64,000 nucleotides of DNA from Gordius sp. MW1 (taxonomy: Eukaryota; Nematomorpha; Gordioida; Gordea; Gordiidae): assembly GCA_964036665.1 (NCBI GenBank), contig OZ038526.1, forward strand, positions 7,688,001 to 7,752,000, in the 5' to 3' direction. Below are positions 45,721 to 56,613 of this stretch, piece after piece. Under the pieces are notes generated by a model. That model was not told the DNA's origin and did no database searches. It was given only the letters and a program-made list of their open reading frames with translations. A program made the position numbers and the translations under genes. Each line of letters begins with the position of its first letter. Positions within the stretch are counted from its first letter, which is position 1.

Positions 45721-46755
45721 AAAATTAAAGCTTAACCTGTTTTTAAATATTTTAACTATACATATCATTTTATCCATATGATTTTAAAGTATTAAGTGAA
45801 AAGGAAAGTCTCAATTAAATTTGTGGTACAATTTTTCGAGGAAAAATAAAATATGTTTGTGGGTTTTAATTTGTTGCTTTTGTTGATAATGGCTTAACTA
45901 ATATTGTATTCTCATTACATATACGAGTATCAGATCATGTGCAACACCAATCCTGAATCAAATTCATAAGCATAACCGTTAAAGAATTCATATATAATTA
46001 GCTTGATGTTTATTGTTTGTTTTAAACTTATGTGTAATTTTGCAACAGTTAGCTCTTAAAATATTGATCACAGAGAGTTTGCAGGTGCAACTTAAATTTT
46101 AATTTATATATTGGCAAATAATCAAAATGGTTAATATAATAGTAACATTGCGACAATGAAATATAGGTACAAGAGTTATAAGTTTACTACCCTGGTTTTT
46201 GCTTACAAAATTTGGTTGAGCATTCCGAAATTTGTGGACGAGAATGGGTAAACAAAATATTTCCATTATGATATGCATACGGAAGATATTTTTAACACTG
46301 AGTAGGGAGGGGATGGTTATTTACCCCTTTTACCTAACCTCCCCTAGATTTAATATAGAGCTCAACTATTATTTTAATATGTTGGGGTGCAAATTAATAA
46401 ACGTATTTTTATTTTATTTTTAAGCATTTGTTTGATTTTTTATTTTTATTGGTATTTTCTGTAATATAAATATGTCAAAACTGTTTTTTTATAAGGTAAA
46501 AGATATATCACTACACCCTTTTAAAAGAATTTAAAATAAAAAATCTAAATTTCGAAGTTAATGCACATAAAACCTATATCTTAAATAACTTTAAAATATA
46601 AGCCTAGTGAGTTAACAGATTGAAAATAATTTTAAATCCGGGCTATTCATAAGAGGCATATCCTTAATGATGAGTATATTCACCAGCCACGGCCTTGTCA
46701 ACTATTTAATTGCAAAATAATCTTTTCGCTCATGCAATTTGTCTATAGTGTCAAT
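45721..46755. other. Intergenic, AT-rich
   Basis: No supported gene. A short frame at 46232-46423 without context is not convincing. Confidence 0.4.
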
Positions 46756-46916
46756 TAGTGTTGTGAAAACGGCTTGGCTTTGTTTGGCCGACCTTTGGTT
46801 TAACTAAGAGTAAGGGTCGACTATGGTCTAATTTTTAAATTTCGACTAAGCCTAGAGGTCGACTAAGAAAAATAGACCATAAAGCCTTTGTCTTCCCAGC
46901 CGTTTTTACAACACTA
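46756..46916. mobile_element. 161-bp hAT MITE with 8-bp target duplication
   Basis: TAGTGTTGTGAAAACGGC and GCCGTTTTTACAACACTA form the terminal inverted repeat. GTGTCAAT (46748-46755) and GTGTTAAT (46917-46924) flank it, 7 of 8 identical. The interior has inverted GGTCGACTAAG-like motifs. It shares its termini with the large foldback at 11067-13730, so it is probably a small member of that family. Confidence 0.8.
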
Positions 46917-46924
46917 GTGTTAAT

Positions 46925-47696
46925 TACCAAATTGACCTACAATGCACTATGAAAAGCACTTAACAGGTTGCCCCTCTAGAATTTACTTCGATGGCATTTT
47001 GTTACTGACAAGACGACTAACGTCCTGAGGGCTTTATACTTATACCTTCGCCTAGAAAACTCTACCTTTTCATGGGATATGATCTGCACAGACATCATAT
47101 TTGTCTTTTAAATGTACAACTAAACCCATCTAGTTTAGTCCTAAATTTAAAGTTTTTTAATTAAAAAATTCCAACATCTTATTTTAACTAAATGCAGCCT
47201 GTCTTTCAAAGACTAAATTTGGAGAAAGGAGTCATCTCTTTACTAAACACCAAACCAACTTCCACCTAATTACGATTAAAACTATCGCTAATTTGTCAAT
47301 AATGAAACCATTACTTAAGGATGTCGTTCAACTCACTTAGAACTCATTTGCATACGAATAACCAATTATTTATATCTACGCGCGCATAGTGTTATGTTTA
47401 TTTTAAGGTATGGGACCCACACCTTGAAATCACAAAACCTTAACAAGTAATATTGAAATTTTGCTAAACATTATATATATAAATTACATTTTATTTAAAT
47501 ATAATATATTTATAGTTAGCCTTAGCACCAACCGAAACTTCTATTTTTGTTGTAATCTGTTATACAATTAGTTTAAAATTATACAGTTACGGTATTTAAT
47601 ATAAAATATAGATAAAATGTCCTCACCGTTCTTTTTAAAAAGTCCGCTAATTAATTCTATTACTAACCTATAAAGCAGCGCCGCGCCGCGCCGACT
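46925..47696. other. Intergenic DNA
   Basis: A 39-codon minus-strand ATG frame (MMSVQIISHEKVEFSRRR...) near 47105-46985 is the only coding-like tract; no family or partner exon is recognised. GCCGCGCCGCGCC lies directly before the next element. Confidence 0.35.
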
Positions 47697-48224
47697 AGTG
47701 TTAAAATTTTGTCTCTGTCTCAAAAGCAAAATCCGGTCTCGTCTCGGGTGCCAATATGAAAATCTCGATCTCGTCTCAATCTAGAAAATCTCGGTCCCGT
47801 CTCGTCTCGACAAGAAATCTCCACATGTCTCGACTCTTATAGAATTTTTTTTTAATTATTTTAATTTTCCCCCTAATTTTATATTAGTATATAGATTTTT
47901 TACGAAAATCAAAATGGCGCCCTTATTTAAAAACCTTATAAACGTGTCATTTGCATATTTGCACTATCTGGAACCTTTGTTAGCATTGGCAAAAATATGT
48001 AATGTTTTTTGATAAATAATTTAAGAAAATACTGCGGCCCTCTGAAATAACGTTCATCATTTCATTCCTAACGAATTTATTGCATGTTTATTTTAATGAT
48101 ATTGAAACCTAAAAGGTATGGGTTGATAGTTTTTATTAATATTTAGAACATAAGTATTTAGCTGCAGAGTTTACAACGTTGTAAAAACAACAGTAAAAGT
48201 AGCATTGTTACTGGTAGGAAAAGA

Positions 48225-51200
48225 TTACATATCGTCTGCTTTTCCCCTAAGTTAGGAAATTTCGTCTGCTTTTACTCGTATATTACACTATTTTAGCTTA
48301 TATTTCCATTCTTATAAGCATCGATAAAAGGATAAATAGCACGCGCGCGCTTTTTGACTTCGATACTAGATCTCTAATTTTCATTATTCATAGTTAAACA
48401 AATACTAAATCCCTCCCCCGAATCATATCATTGGAAGAGCATTCATAAGAATATCCTGGACAAAATACAAACAATCATGCGGATAAAAATCGCATCATTA
48501 AACGTTAATACCTTAATGGTGGAAGGGAATCAACAATGTATGATAACATTCGCTAGGAAATATAAATTGGATGTTCTGTGTTTACAACAAACTCGGATCC
48601 CCCTCTCCAGAGTCGATAGTGCCTACTCAGACTACACAATATACCATACGGGCTTCGGCGAGAACCCAACCACAGGAGTGTCCACGATTATAAATAAACG
48701 TCTCTCAATCTCGAGCATTGATTGGGTTAACGACAGAATCCTCATCCTCAATGTCACATTTGGGTCACGTACTCTCTCAGTGATAAACGTCTATGTCCCC
48801 ACATCGTCATATAAACTTCAAATATTAAAAGACTTCTTCACTCTACTTTCAGGAAAGATTAAGACTTTAAAGCGCAGATCATTGCCTGTTATCATTGGCG
48901 ACTTCAACTCTTCTGTTAAGTACACTGACCGTGATGACCCTGGCTTGGTAGGCCCTAACTCTTTAGGCACAAACAATAGAAACGGGATTTTTCTGAAAAA
49001 ATGGTGTAGAGGGTTGAAGTGGCGTATTGCCTCTACTTTTTCCGAGCTTCCGACAGATCAGTTGGCTACATTTAGAAGAAGGAATAGTTCCCAAATAAGC
49101 CAAATAGATCACCTGCTGTGCAGATCACGGCATTATAAAACTGTCAAAAACTTTCGTGTTATACAAGATACAATAATTGAAAAGGCGGTTCACAGCGCCA
49201 TAGCTGCTGAGCTGGTAGTGAAGTCAGCCACCTTACGAATACCATCATTGCGCAATAATCCAACGATAGGGCCACAAGGTTTATCAGGTACAATCGAATT
49301 CAGGGATCTACGCTCCAAATTTAGAAATACAAATTTTTCTGCTTTACCCATTAATGAGTTGAGTCTGAAAATATCAGCTATATTTGCTAATGCCCCCAAG
49401 GGCCAGAATCGAATGAAGACAAAAACTTGGTTCTCACAACAAACGCTGGGGCTACCGAGGACAAGAAATCAACTTTTTTTCGATGATAAAAATTTCCCCT
49501 ACAAATCCTCATGCCTGTCGGCCCTCAGCAAACGTATCAAGTCAAGCATAAGACAAGATAAAATGGCTTATATTAACTCGAGAACCAGCGAGACAGAGGC
49601 CGCGGCCCGCTCAAATAATACTCACCAATTATTCAACATTATAAAAAGCCTGAATCGTAGCTCGAGTGAGTCTAATGATTCCTTGGTGCAAACCAAAACA
49701 TGGGAGCTATACTTTAGATCAATCTTGTCACCCCAATTCAAAGTGCCGGTATTGGACATTTTCAGACAATTTATAGTAAATTTTAAAGGACCTCCGGCAC
49801 TCCCAATATCAACTGACCCACCATCGTTTCCTGAGATCAAAAGAGCAATTAAATCACTTAAACCCCATAAAGCGGCTGACCTGATTGGACTCACCTCAGA
49901 GGCACTGAGCGCGGATCCATACGTCTCCGGTACTATGCTACATCTACTCTTTTGTAAAATTTGGGCGAAAGAAGAGGCACCAGAATCCTGGTCACGAGGG
50001 CGCCTTATCAAACTTTTTAAGAAAGGAGACCCATCTGATCCTAACAATTACAGGGGAATCACAATTATAAATCTTGAGTCCAAAATATTCATAAAAATAA
50101 TCTACGACAGAATATATAACGAGGTTGAGGGCATCCTCAAACATAATCAAGCAGGATTCAGGAAATGCCGGACCACAACGGAACACATCATCACATTGAG
50201 GAATATGATAGATGTGTCGCGCTCCAGTGGGGACCCTTTGGTTTTGGTCTTCCTAGACATTTCGAAAGCGTTCGACTCCCTTTCCCATCTTTACATATGG
50301 GAGTCGCTATGTTTATTGGGAATTCCCAAGAAATTGATCCTTATGATCTTCCTGATCCAAGATATGAAAGTAATAGTAACGCATCTACAACACAAATCAG
50401 ACCCGATTCCGGTGACAGTGGGAGTTAGACAGGGCTGTCCATTGTCCCCTCTTCTTTTTATAATAGCGATGGACTTGATTGTAAAGCGGTCCATACTTGG
50501 CTATGAAGGCATCAATGTAAACGGTATCAACATATCTTCACTACTTTTCGCGGATGATATATGCCTTATCGCTTCCTCTGTATCACAGGCTCAATTGATG
50601 GTTGATAGATTTACTAATCAGGCGAAACAAGCAGGGTTGTTTATAAATGCTGGTAAGTGCTCTATGCTCGTAATAAATAATCAATCAGAAGAGGAGTTGA
50701 TTATTGAAAATAACCCAATACAAGCATCCAATAGAGTAAGATATCTGGGAGTAGAACTAACAGAGGATACTTATGCCGACGGAGACATGGAATTAAAGCT
50801 CCGACGAACCCTTGTAAAATTTTATTCTTGTTCGGCAATCTGGCGCTCGCGCCAACTGGTCCTCAACACCCGCCTGAGGATCTTTAAAGTTATGATTCTA
50901 CCAACACTTCTTTATGGGTGTGAATCTTGGTCGTTGCGTGCCCCCGACATAAAAAAACTCCAAGTTAACATCAACAAAATGCTACGAATTGTATGTCGAA
51001 TTTTTTACCCAGCAACGATAACAAACGAAAATCTGTGGATGCGTTGTAAGATCCCTCCAGTTAAAAATATTTTGTTAACAAGGAAGTGGAATTTTTTAGC
51101 ACATCAGGTCCGAAGAAAAGGTACAAACTATTGCCTGTCTTCACTGTTCTGGTATCCTCCTTCACTAAGGGGCTTGAAGTGCAATGGCAGCTGGCTTCAC

Positions 51201-51565
51201 AAGACTTTTCGAGAAATTCAACTATTAGGTCAGGACTGGGATTCAATGTTGACAATAATGCAGGATAGGAAATTATGGATAGAGTTCTCAAAAAACCAAC
51301 TATCTAGTCTTTCAACTTCAAGGGCGCGTATATCCCATTCGTAATAAATGCTCACCTACAAAGTTCTCTTTAATTCTCATGCAGTTGGGTATTACATATT
51401 AACATGCCATAATTACACTGCATATTAATCAAATTTGTTACAGGTACATTACACACGTTGTCACCAACGTGGCCTTATGCGCCATTTGGCGTGAGAAGGG
51501 GCCCAACCTTAGATTGCACTTACTAAGCTCTTGGGCGTCTTCGCGGCAATCATACATACATACAT
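48225..51565 (+). mobile_element. Full-length LINE (non-LTR retrotransposon) with 15-bp target duplications
   Basis: ACTGGTAGGAAAAGA occurs at 48210-48224 and 51566-51580, flanking 3.34 kb. The element has a 5' region of about 250 bp, one long ORF (48477-51344), a 3' region of about 220 bp with ACGTTGTCACCAACGT and GGCCTTATGCGCC motifs, and a tail of CATA repeats instead of poly(A). The perfect duplication and open frame show recent insertion. The target is the hAT-type element of which 13742-15217 is an uninterrupted paralog. Confidence 0.9.
48477..51344 (+). CDS. LINE polyprotein: APE-type endonuclease and reverse transcriptase
   Basis: 955 residues. Residues 1-225 are an APE-type endonuclease: IKIASLNVNTL at the start, GDFNSS at 141-146 and QIDHLL with Asp211-His212. 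The RT runs from about 480 to 760, with FRKCRTTTEHI, FLDISKAFDS, VRQGCPLSPLLFI and the catalytic FADD at 691-694. The C-terminus has LLYGCESWSL and LWMRCKIPPVKNI..RKW, a block common in several single-ORF LINE groups. The protein nicks target DNA and primes reverse transcription there. Odd point: the catalytic glutamate of the endonuclease (LQET in relatives) is Gln38 in LQQT. Clade is not assigned; it is clearly not the RTE-like family whose relics litter the window. Base composition is less AT-rich than the flanks. Confidence 0.9.
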   Translation: MRIKIASLNVNTLMVEGNQQCMITFARKYKLDVLCLQQTRIPLSRVDSAYSDYTIYHTGFGENPTTGVSTIINKRLSISSIDWVNDRILILNVTFGSRTLSVINVYVPTSSYKLQILKDFFTLLSGKIKTLKRRSLPVIIGDFNSSVKYTDRDDPGLVGPNSLGTNNRNGIFLKKWCRGLKWRIASTFSELPTDQLATFRRRNSSQISQIDHLLCRSRHYKTVKNFRVIQDTIIEKAVHSAIAAELVVKSATLRIPSLRNNPTIGPQGLSGTIEFRDLRSKFRNTNFSALPINELSLKISAIFANAPKGQNRMKTKTWFSQQTLGLPRTRNQLFFDDKNFPYKSSCLSALSKRIKSSIRQDKMAYINSRTSETEAAARSNNTHQLFNIIKSLNRSSSESNDSLVQTKTWELYFRSILSPQFKVPVLDIFRQFIVNFKGPPALPISTDPPSFPEIKRAIKSLKPHKAADLIGLTSEALSADPYVSGTMLHLLFCKIWAKEEAPESWSRGRLIKLFKKGDPSDPNNYRGITIINLESKIFIKIIYDRIYNEVEGILKHNQAGFRKCRTTTEHIITLRNMIDVSRSSGDPLVLVFLDISKAFDSLSHLYIWESLCLLGIPKKLILMIFLIQDMKVIVTHLQHKSDPIPVTVGVRQGCPLSPLLFIIAMDLIVKRSILGYEGINVNGINISSLLFADDICLIASSVSQAQLMVDRFTNQAKQAGLFINAGKCSMLVINNQSEEELIIENNPIQASNRVRYLGVELTEDTYADGDMELKLRRTLVKFYSCSAIWRSRQLVLNTRLRIFKVMILPTLLYGCESWSLRAPDIKKLQVNINKMLRIVCRIFYPATITNENLWMRCKIPPVKNILLTRKWNFLAHQVRRKGTNYCLSSLFWYPPSLRGLKCNGSWLHKTFREIQLLGQDWDSMLTIMQDRKLWIEFSKNQLSSLSTSRARISHS

Positions 51566-52089
51566 ACTGGTAGGAAAAGAGTGGTTTTCAATAAATTGCA
51601 CATATGTAATTTTATAGCAAATACTTTTATATTCAAAAAATAAACGATTCAATTATAGTGTAAGACCCCGTTTCTAAACCCTTAATTATTCCATTTTTTA
51701 AATAATTCATACACCAATTATTTTATTTATAAAGCGTATCTTCATATATTTTAGTATAGTGCAAAATGACAAAGAAAATTCCGTGGATTAGAGTTCACTT
51801 TCTAATTCTACTTTTATAATGTAAATGGTAATTCAAATGGCAAAACAAATACATAATGTTAATTGCTATGCAATTTATGGGCTCGTTTTTGGTTGTCCGT
51901 TGTCCGTTGTCCGTCCGTTGTCCTCCCTATCTATTTGCATTGGGTATATTAGGTTATCGCCTTTTTAAATTAATGCATGAGAAAGAGGTGCCCCACCCCT
52001 CATCTCTATCTCCCTCGCTGTGTTATTTTTTAAATTAATGCATAAGAGGTGCCCCACCCCTCATCTCTATCTCCCTCGGTGTGTTATAT

Positions 52090-52345
52090 ATAAAATTTGT
52101 TAAATTATCTATTATATAATAAACATAAATAAAAGTTGTTTACTTTTAATTGCTATGCAATTTAACTAGTTATATAATAAACATAAATAAAAGTTGTTTA
52201 CTTTTAATTGCTATGCAATTTATCTAGTTTTTGTTATATAATAAACATAGATAAAAGTTGTTTACTTTTAATGCTATGCAATTTAACTAGTTATATAATA
52301 AACATAAATAAAAGTTGTTTACTTTTTAATTGCTATGCAATTTAA
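52090..52345. repeat. Tandem repeat, about 60-bp unit
   Basis: Four to five units of TATATAATAAACATAAATAA, AAGTTGTTTACTTTTAATTG, CTATGCAATTTAACTAG. Each unit contains the terminal motif of the Helentron-like family, so it may have arisen by repeated end-to-end copying. Confidence 0.8.
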
Positions 52346-52369
52346 CTAGTTTTGGGGTTAGAATCCCGG

Positions 52370-53860
52370 AGTTTTTTTGACTCTTATGATTGTTCTTGTT
52401 ACTATCATTGATAATAAGAATTTTTGGCCGTCCGCTGGCTGCTGACCAATGAAAAAAATGACCATTGGCCAAAATGTGAATCGAAATTATTTTTTTCGTT
52501 TTTTTTGATTATTATGATTGTTCCTGTTTCTACCATTGCTATTATGACTTTTTGGCCGTCCGCTGGCTGCTGACCAATGTTATATAATAAACATAAATAA
52601 AAGTTGTTTACTTCTAATTGCTATGCAATTTAACTAGTTTTTGGGTTAGAATCCCGGAGTTTTTTTGACTCTTCTGATTGTTCTTGTTACTATCATTGAT
52701 AATAAGACTTTTTGGCCGTCCGTTGGCTGCTGACCAATGGAATAAAATGACCATTGGCCAAAATGTGATTCCGAGTTTATTTTTTCGTTTTTTTTTGACT
52801 ATTATGATTGTTCCTGTTACTACCATTGCTATTATGACTTTTTGGCCGTCCGTTGGCTGCTGACCAATGAAAAAAATGACCATTGGCCAAAATGTGAATC
52901 GAAATTATTTTTTTCGTTTTTTTTTTGACTATTATGATTGTTCCTGTTACTACCATTGCTATTATGACTTTTTGGCCGTCCGCTGGCTCCTGACCGATGG
53001 AAAAAATGACCATTGGCCAAAATGTGAATCCAAGTTTATTTTTTCGTTTTTTTTTGATTATTATGATTGTTCCTGTTACTACCATTGCTATTATGACTTT
53101 TTGGCCGTCCGCTGGCTGCTGACCGATGGAATAAAATGACCATTGGCCAAAATGTGATTCCAAGTTTTTTTTTCGTTTTAGTTTTGACTATTACGATTGT
53201 TCTTGTTACTATCATTGATAATAAGACTTTTTGGCCGTCCGCTGGCTGCTGACCAATGAAAAAAATGACCATTGGCCAAAATGTGAATCCGAGTTTTTTT
53301 TTTTGTTTTTTTTGACTATTATGATTATTCCTGTTACTACCATTGCTATTATGACTTTTTGGCCGTCCGCTGGCTCCTGACCGATGGAAAAAATGATCAA
53401 TGGCCAAAATGTGAATCGAAATTATTTTTTTCGTTTTTTTTGACTATTATGATTGTTCCTGTTCCTACCATTGCTATTATGACTTTTTGGCCGTCCGCTG
53501 GCTGCTGACCCATGGAATAAAATGACCATTGGCCAAAATGTGATTCGAAAATTTTTTTTTCGTTTTATTTGACTATTATGAATTTATATCTACTTTTACT
53601 GTGTCCTGGCTGCTGACCAATGGAATAAAATGACCATTGGCCAAATGTGATTTGAAAATTTTTTTTTCGTTTTTTTTTACTCTTATGAATTTATATCCAT
53701 TTTCGTGTGCTGGCTGCTGACCGATGGAAAAAAAATGACCATTGGCCAAAGTGAGCATCAAATTTTTTTTTTCCGTTTTTTTGGCTATCATTGACTTATA
53801 AAGTATCTGTTGGTACTGACCAATGGAGAAAAAATGACCATTCGCCAAATTTTTGATTTT
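52370..53860. repeat. Hairpin minisatellite, about 130-bp unit (block 4, longest)
   Basis: About eleven units in inverse orientation to blocks 1-3, each with GACTATTATGATTGTTCCTG, GACTTTTTGGCCGTCCGCTG and ACCATTGGCCAAAATGTGA. A partial restart with the 60-bp unit occurs at 52580-52640. Apparent ORFs up to 128 codons on both strands come from the repeat. Confidence 0.85.
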
Positions 53861-54404
53861 TTTAATTAAAAATTGTTCAAATTCAACAAAAATTTCTCCC
53901 AACAATTCTGCAAATTCTTAACATTGTGATGTTTTATAATATAATGTTTGTTAGACCCATAATCACTAAAGGCCGTAAAAATAATGTAATACGCAACTAG
54001 ATGCAAACACTAAATCAAACCCTAACCCTTGCCTATATTACATTTTGTCTATATTACATTTTGCCTATAAATGGAAAATTTGTATAAATAATTAATTAAT
54101 CATTAGGCATTTAATACCCCCCTATAGGCATTCTCGCCCCTTCCCACTTTTCTCGCCCATAAATTGCATAGCAAATATGATACATTTATACGAAGTAAAG
54201 ATGAGTCGTCCCCCCTTCCCTTCCCCCCTTCCCTTCTCCCCTCCCCTTCTCCCCTCCCCCTTCCCACGAGGGACGAAGGCCCGAGTTTTATTTATGGCCT
54301 GAGAATTTTATAGACAAAATTTAAGCATTACAAACTCCTAGTCCAATAATTTAATCTAATGCTTTGTAAGCTATCGTTCGGCAGGCACAGAAGTCGCTAG
54401 GGTG

Positions 54405-56124
54405 TGGTTGTCCGTTGTCCGTCCGTTGTCCGTCCGTTACCCTCCCTATCTATTTGCATTGGGTATATTAGGTTATCGATTTTTTAAATTAATGCATGAG
54501 AAAGAGGTGCCCCACCCATCATCTCTATCTCCCTCGCTATGTTATTTTTTTAAATTAATGCATAAGAGGTGCCCCACCCCTCATCTCTATCTCCCTCGCT
54601 TTCGGGCGGGGTCGGGTTTTAATTGCTACGTTAAATTAATGCATAAGTATATCTATTCGTTTTTGAATTGGGTAACATTGATATTAATTGCTATAATTAC
54701 CCTATGCCCTCCACTACAAGGGCCTATGCCTCTACTGATATGGGTCCCTGTGCCCCTACAAAAGCCTATGCCTCTATTAATGTGGGTTCGAACCCCGGCG
54801 AACGTTTCTGAATTGCTGGTTCGATTCCCGGAGAGGGCAAAAATTTTTTATTTTTTAAATTAAATTAATATATTTTTCCTGTTATTACCATTGATAATAT
54901 GACTTTTTGGCCGTCCGTTTGTTCTATTATTGTTTCATTTTATTATATAATAAACATAAGTAAAAGTTGTTTACTTTTAATTGCTATGCAATTTAACTAG
55001 TTTTTGGGTTAGAATCCCCGAGTTTTTTTGACTCTTATGATTGTTCTTGTTACTATCATTGATAATAAGACTTTTTGGCCGTCCGCTGGCTGCTGACTAA
55101 TGAAATAAATGACCATTGGCCAAAATGTGAATCCGAGTTTATTTTTTCATTTTTTTTTGACTATTATGATTGTTCCTGTTACTACCATTGCTATTATGAC
55201 TTTTTGGCCGTCCGCTGGCTCCTGACCGATGGAAAAAATGACCATTGGCCAAAATGTGAATCGAAATTATTTTTTTCGTTTTTTTTTGACTATTATGATT
55301 GTTCCTGTTCCTACCATTGCTATTATGACTTTTTGGCCATCCGCTGGAAGCTGACCAATGAAATAAAATAACCATTGGCCATAATGTGATTCGAAAACTT
55401 TTTTTTCGTTTTTTTTGACTATTATGAATTTATATCCACTTTTACCGTGTCCTGGCTGCTGACCAATGGAAAAAAATGACCATTGGCCAAAATGTGATTC
55501 GAAATTTTTTTTTCGTTTTTTTTACTCTTATGAATTTATATCCACTTTTACCGTGTGCTGGCTGCTGACCAATGGAAAAAAATGACTATTGGCCAAAGTG
55601 AGCATCAAAATTTTTTTTTCCGTTTTTTTGGCTATCATTGACTTATAGAGTATCTGTTGGTACTGACCAATAGAGAAAAAGTGACCATTGGCCAAATTTT
55701 TGATTTTTTTAATTAAAAATTGTTCAAATTCAACAAAAAATTTCTCCCAACAATTCTGCAAATTCTTAACATTGTGTTGTTTTATAATATAATGTTTGTT
55801 AGACCCATAATCACTAAAGGCCATAAAAACTAATGTAATACGCAACTAGATGCAAACACTAAATCTAACCCTAACCCTTGCCTATATTACATTTTGCCTT
55901 TATTACATTTTGCCTATAATGGAAAATTTGTATAAATAATTAATTAATCATTAGGCATTTAATACCCCCCTATAGGCATTCTCGCCCCTTCCCACCTTTC
56001 TCGCCCATAAATTGCATAGCAAATATGATACATTTATACGAAGTACAGATGAGTCGTCCCCCCTTCCCTTCCCCTCTTCCCTTGCCTTCTCCCCCTTCCC
56101 ACGAGGGCCGAAGGCCCGAGTTTT
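54405..56124 (+). mobile_element. Helentron/HINE-like element, copy 7 (5' end missing)
   Basis: Begins inside the GTCCGTTGTCCGTCC region, without the AATTGCTATGC start, and ends with the hairpin at 56105-56117 plus GAGTTTTA. The right flank ATTAATTAACGATCG continues the hAT-type paralog at 14705. Contains GTAGAGGCATAGGC-type modules in inverse, two T-arm segments (54785-54835), five to six minisatellite units (54990-55690) and the shared 3' segment. Confidence 0.65.
54890..55700. repeat. Hairpin minisatellite (block 5)
   Basis: Five to six units, same orientation and same terminal unit variant (GAGTATCTGTTGGTACTGAC) as blocks 4 and 6. Confidence 0.8.
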
Positions 56125-56613
56125 AATTAATTAACGATCGATTCTATCGTCACCAAATAGGATGATTAATTGTTGCATAATTTGAGGTTGCTTTTGAAGT
56201 ATTTAACTACTTCATCAAAACTTATTTAAGTCTGTGTGTTTATATTATATTCTAATGCTAGGCATATAAATAAGCAATGAATATATTGAAAAATTATTTA
56301 CATGTCTCAGGGGCCACTCATATTTTATTCAACGAGCTAAAATTATTAGAATTTTAGTTACACGCGGCTACTTGGGTGTGGAAAATTACCCAATGCAAAG
56401 TACTAGGTTTTTCAAACAACCCCTAAGGATTTTTCAGAACCTCAACCTAAAATTTTGGGCTATATTTTAACTCTAGCCAAAAACCTTAGGTTGGAAAGAA
56501 TCCCAAGCCCCATCCTTTAGGTTGGGTCAGGTTACCTTGGGGTTTGATTTGGTATAGTTTTTTTATCAAAATATTGTGACAGAAATACAGTCGCTAATAA
56601 TTTTTTTATTATT

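Larger units (their letters stand above)
51861..54290 (+). mobile_element. Helentron/HINE-like element, copy 6 (about 2.4 kb)
   Basis: Starts AATTGCTATGCAATTTATGG and ends with the hairpin at 54270-54282 and GAGTTTTA. The inverse subterminal repeat CCCATAAATTGCATAGCAAA is at about 54159-54178. Both flanks continue in the hAT-type paralog at about 14550, which shows the uninterrupted site. Interior: GTCCGTTG repeats, GAGGTGCCCCACCCCTCATC repeated twice, five tandem units of about 60 bp (52090-52345), about eleven minisatellite units and a shared 3' segment (53846-54110). No ORF of its own. Confidence 0.7.
47697..56402. mobile_element. Dispersed pieces of one hAT-type element broken by later insertions
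   Basis: The pieces 47697-48224, 51581-51856, 54293-54405 and 56126-56402 together follow the order of the paralog at 13742-15217. They are separated by the LINE (48225-51565) and two Helentron-like elements. The left end TAGTGTTAAAA with GTCTC-rich subterminal text is at 47697. The right terminus is missing, replaced by the AACCTAA-rich repeat from 56404. Confidence 0.7.

Noticed and set aside
46985-47105. Minus-strand 39-codon ATG frame as a gene
   Set aside because: No family, no partner exons; could be chance in a locally less AT-rich stretch.
49622-50047. 141-codon frame antisense to the LINE ORF
   Set aside because: Shadow of the reverse-transcriptase coding sequence; no domain and no independent signal.
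52614-53407. Series of overlapping 60-128-codon frames on both strands (peptides such as HFGQWSFF, IGQQPADGQK)
   Set aside because: They come from the 130-bp minisatellite read in several frames; the unit is not a multiple of three and there is no start, splice or composition signal of a gene.
52370-53860. CRISPR-like appearance of regularly spaced repeats
   Set aside because: The whole unit repeats, including the would-be spacers; the sequence is eukaryotic with spliced genes.
54020-54060. Telomere-like CTAACCCTAACCC
   Set aside because: Only about two units, and the same text sits at the same place in three element copies (54020, 55865, 58250), so it is element sequence.
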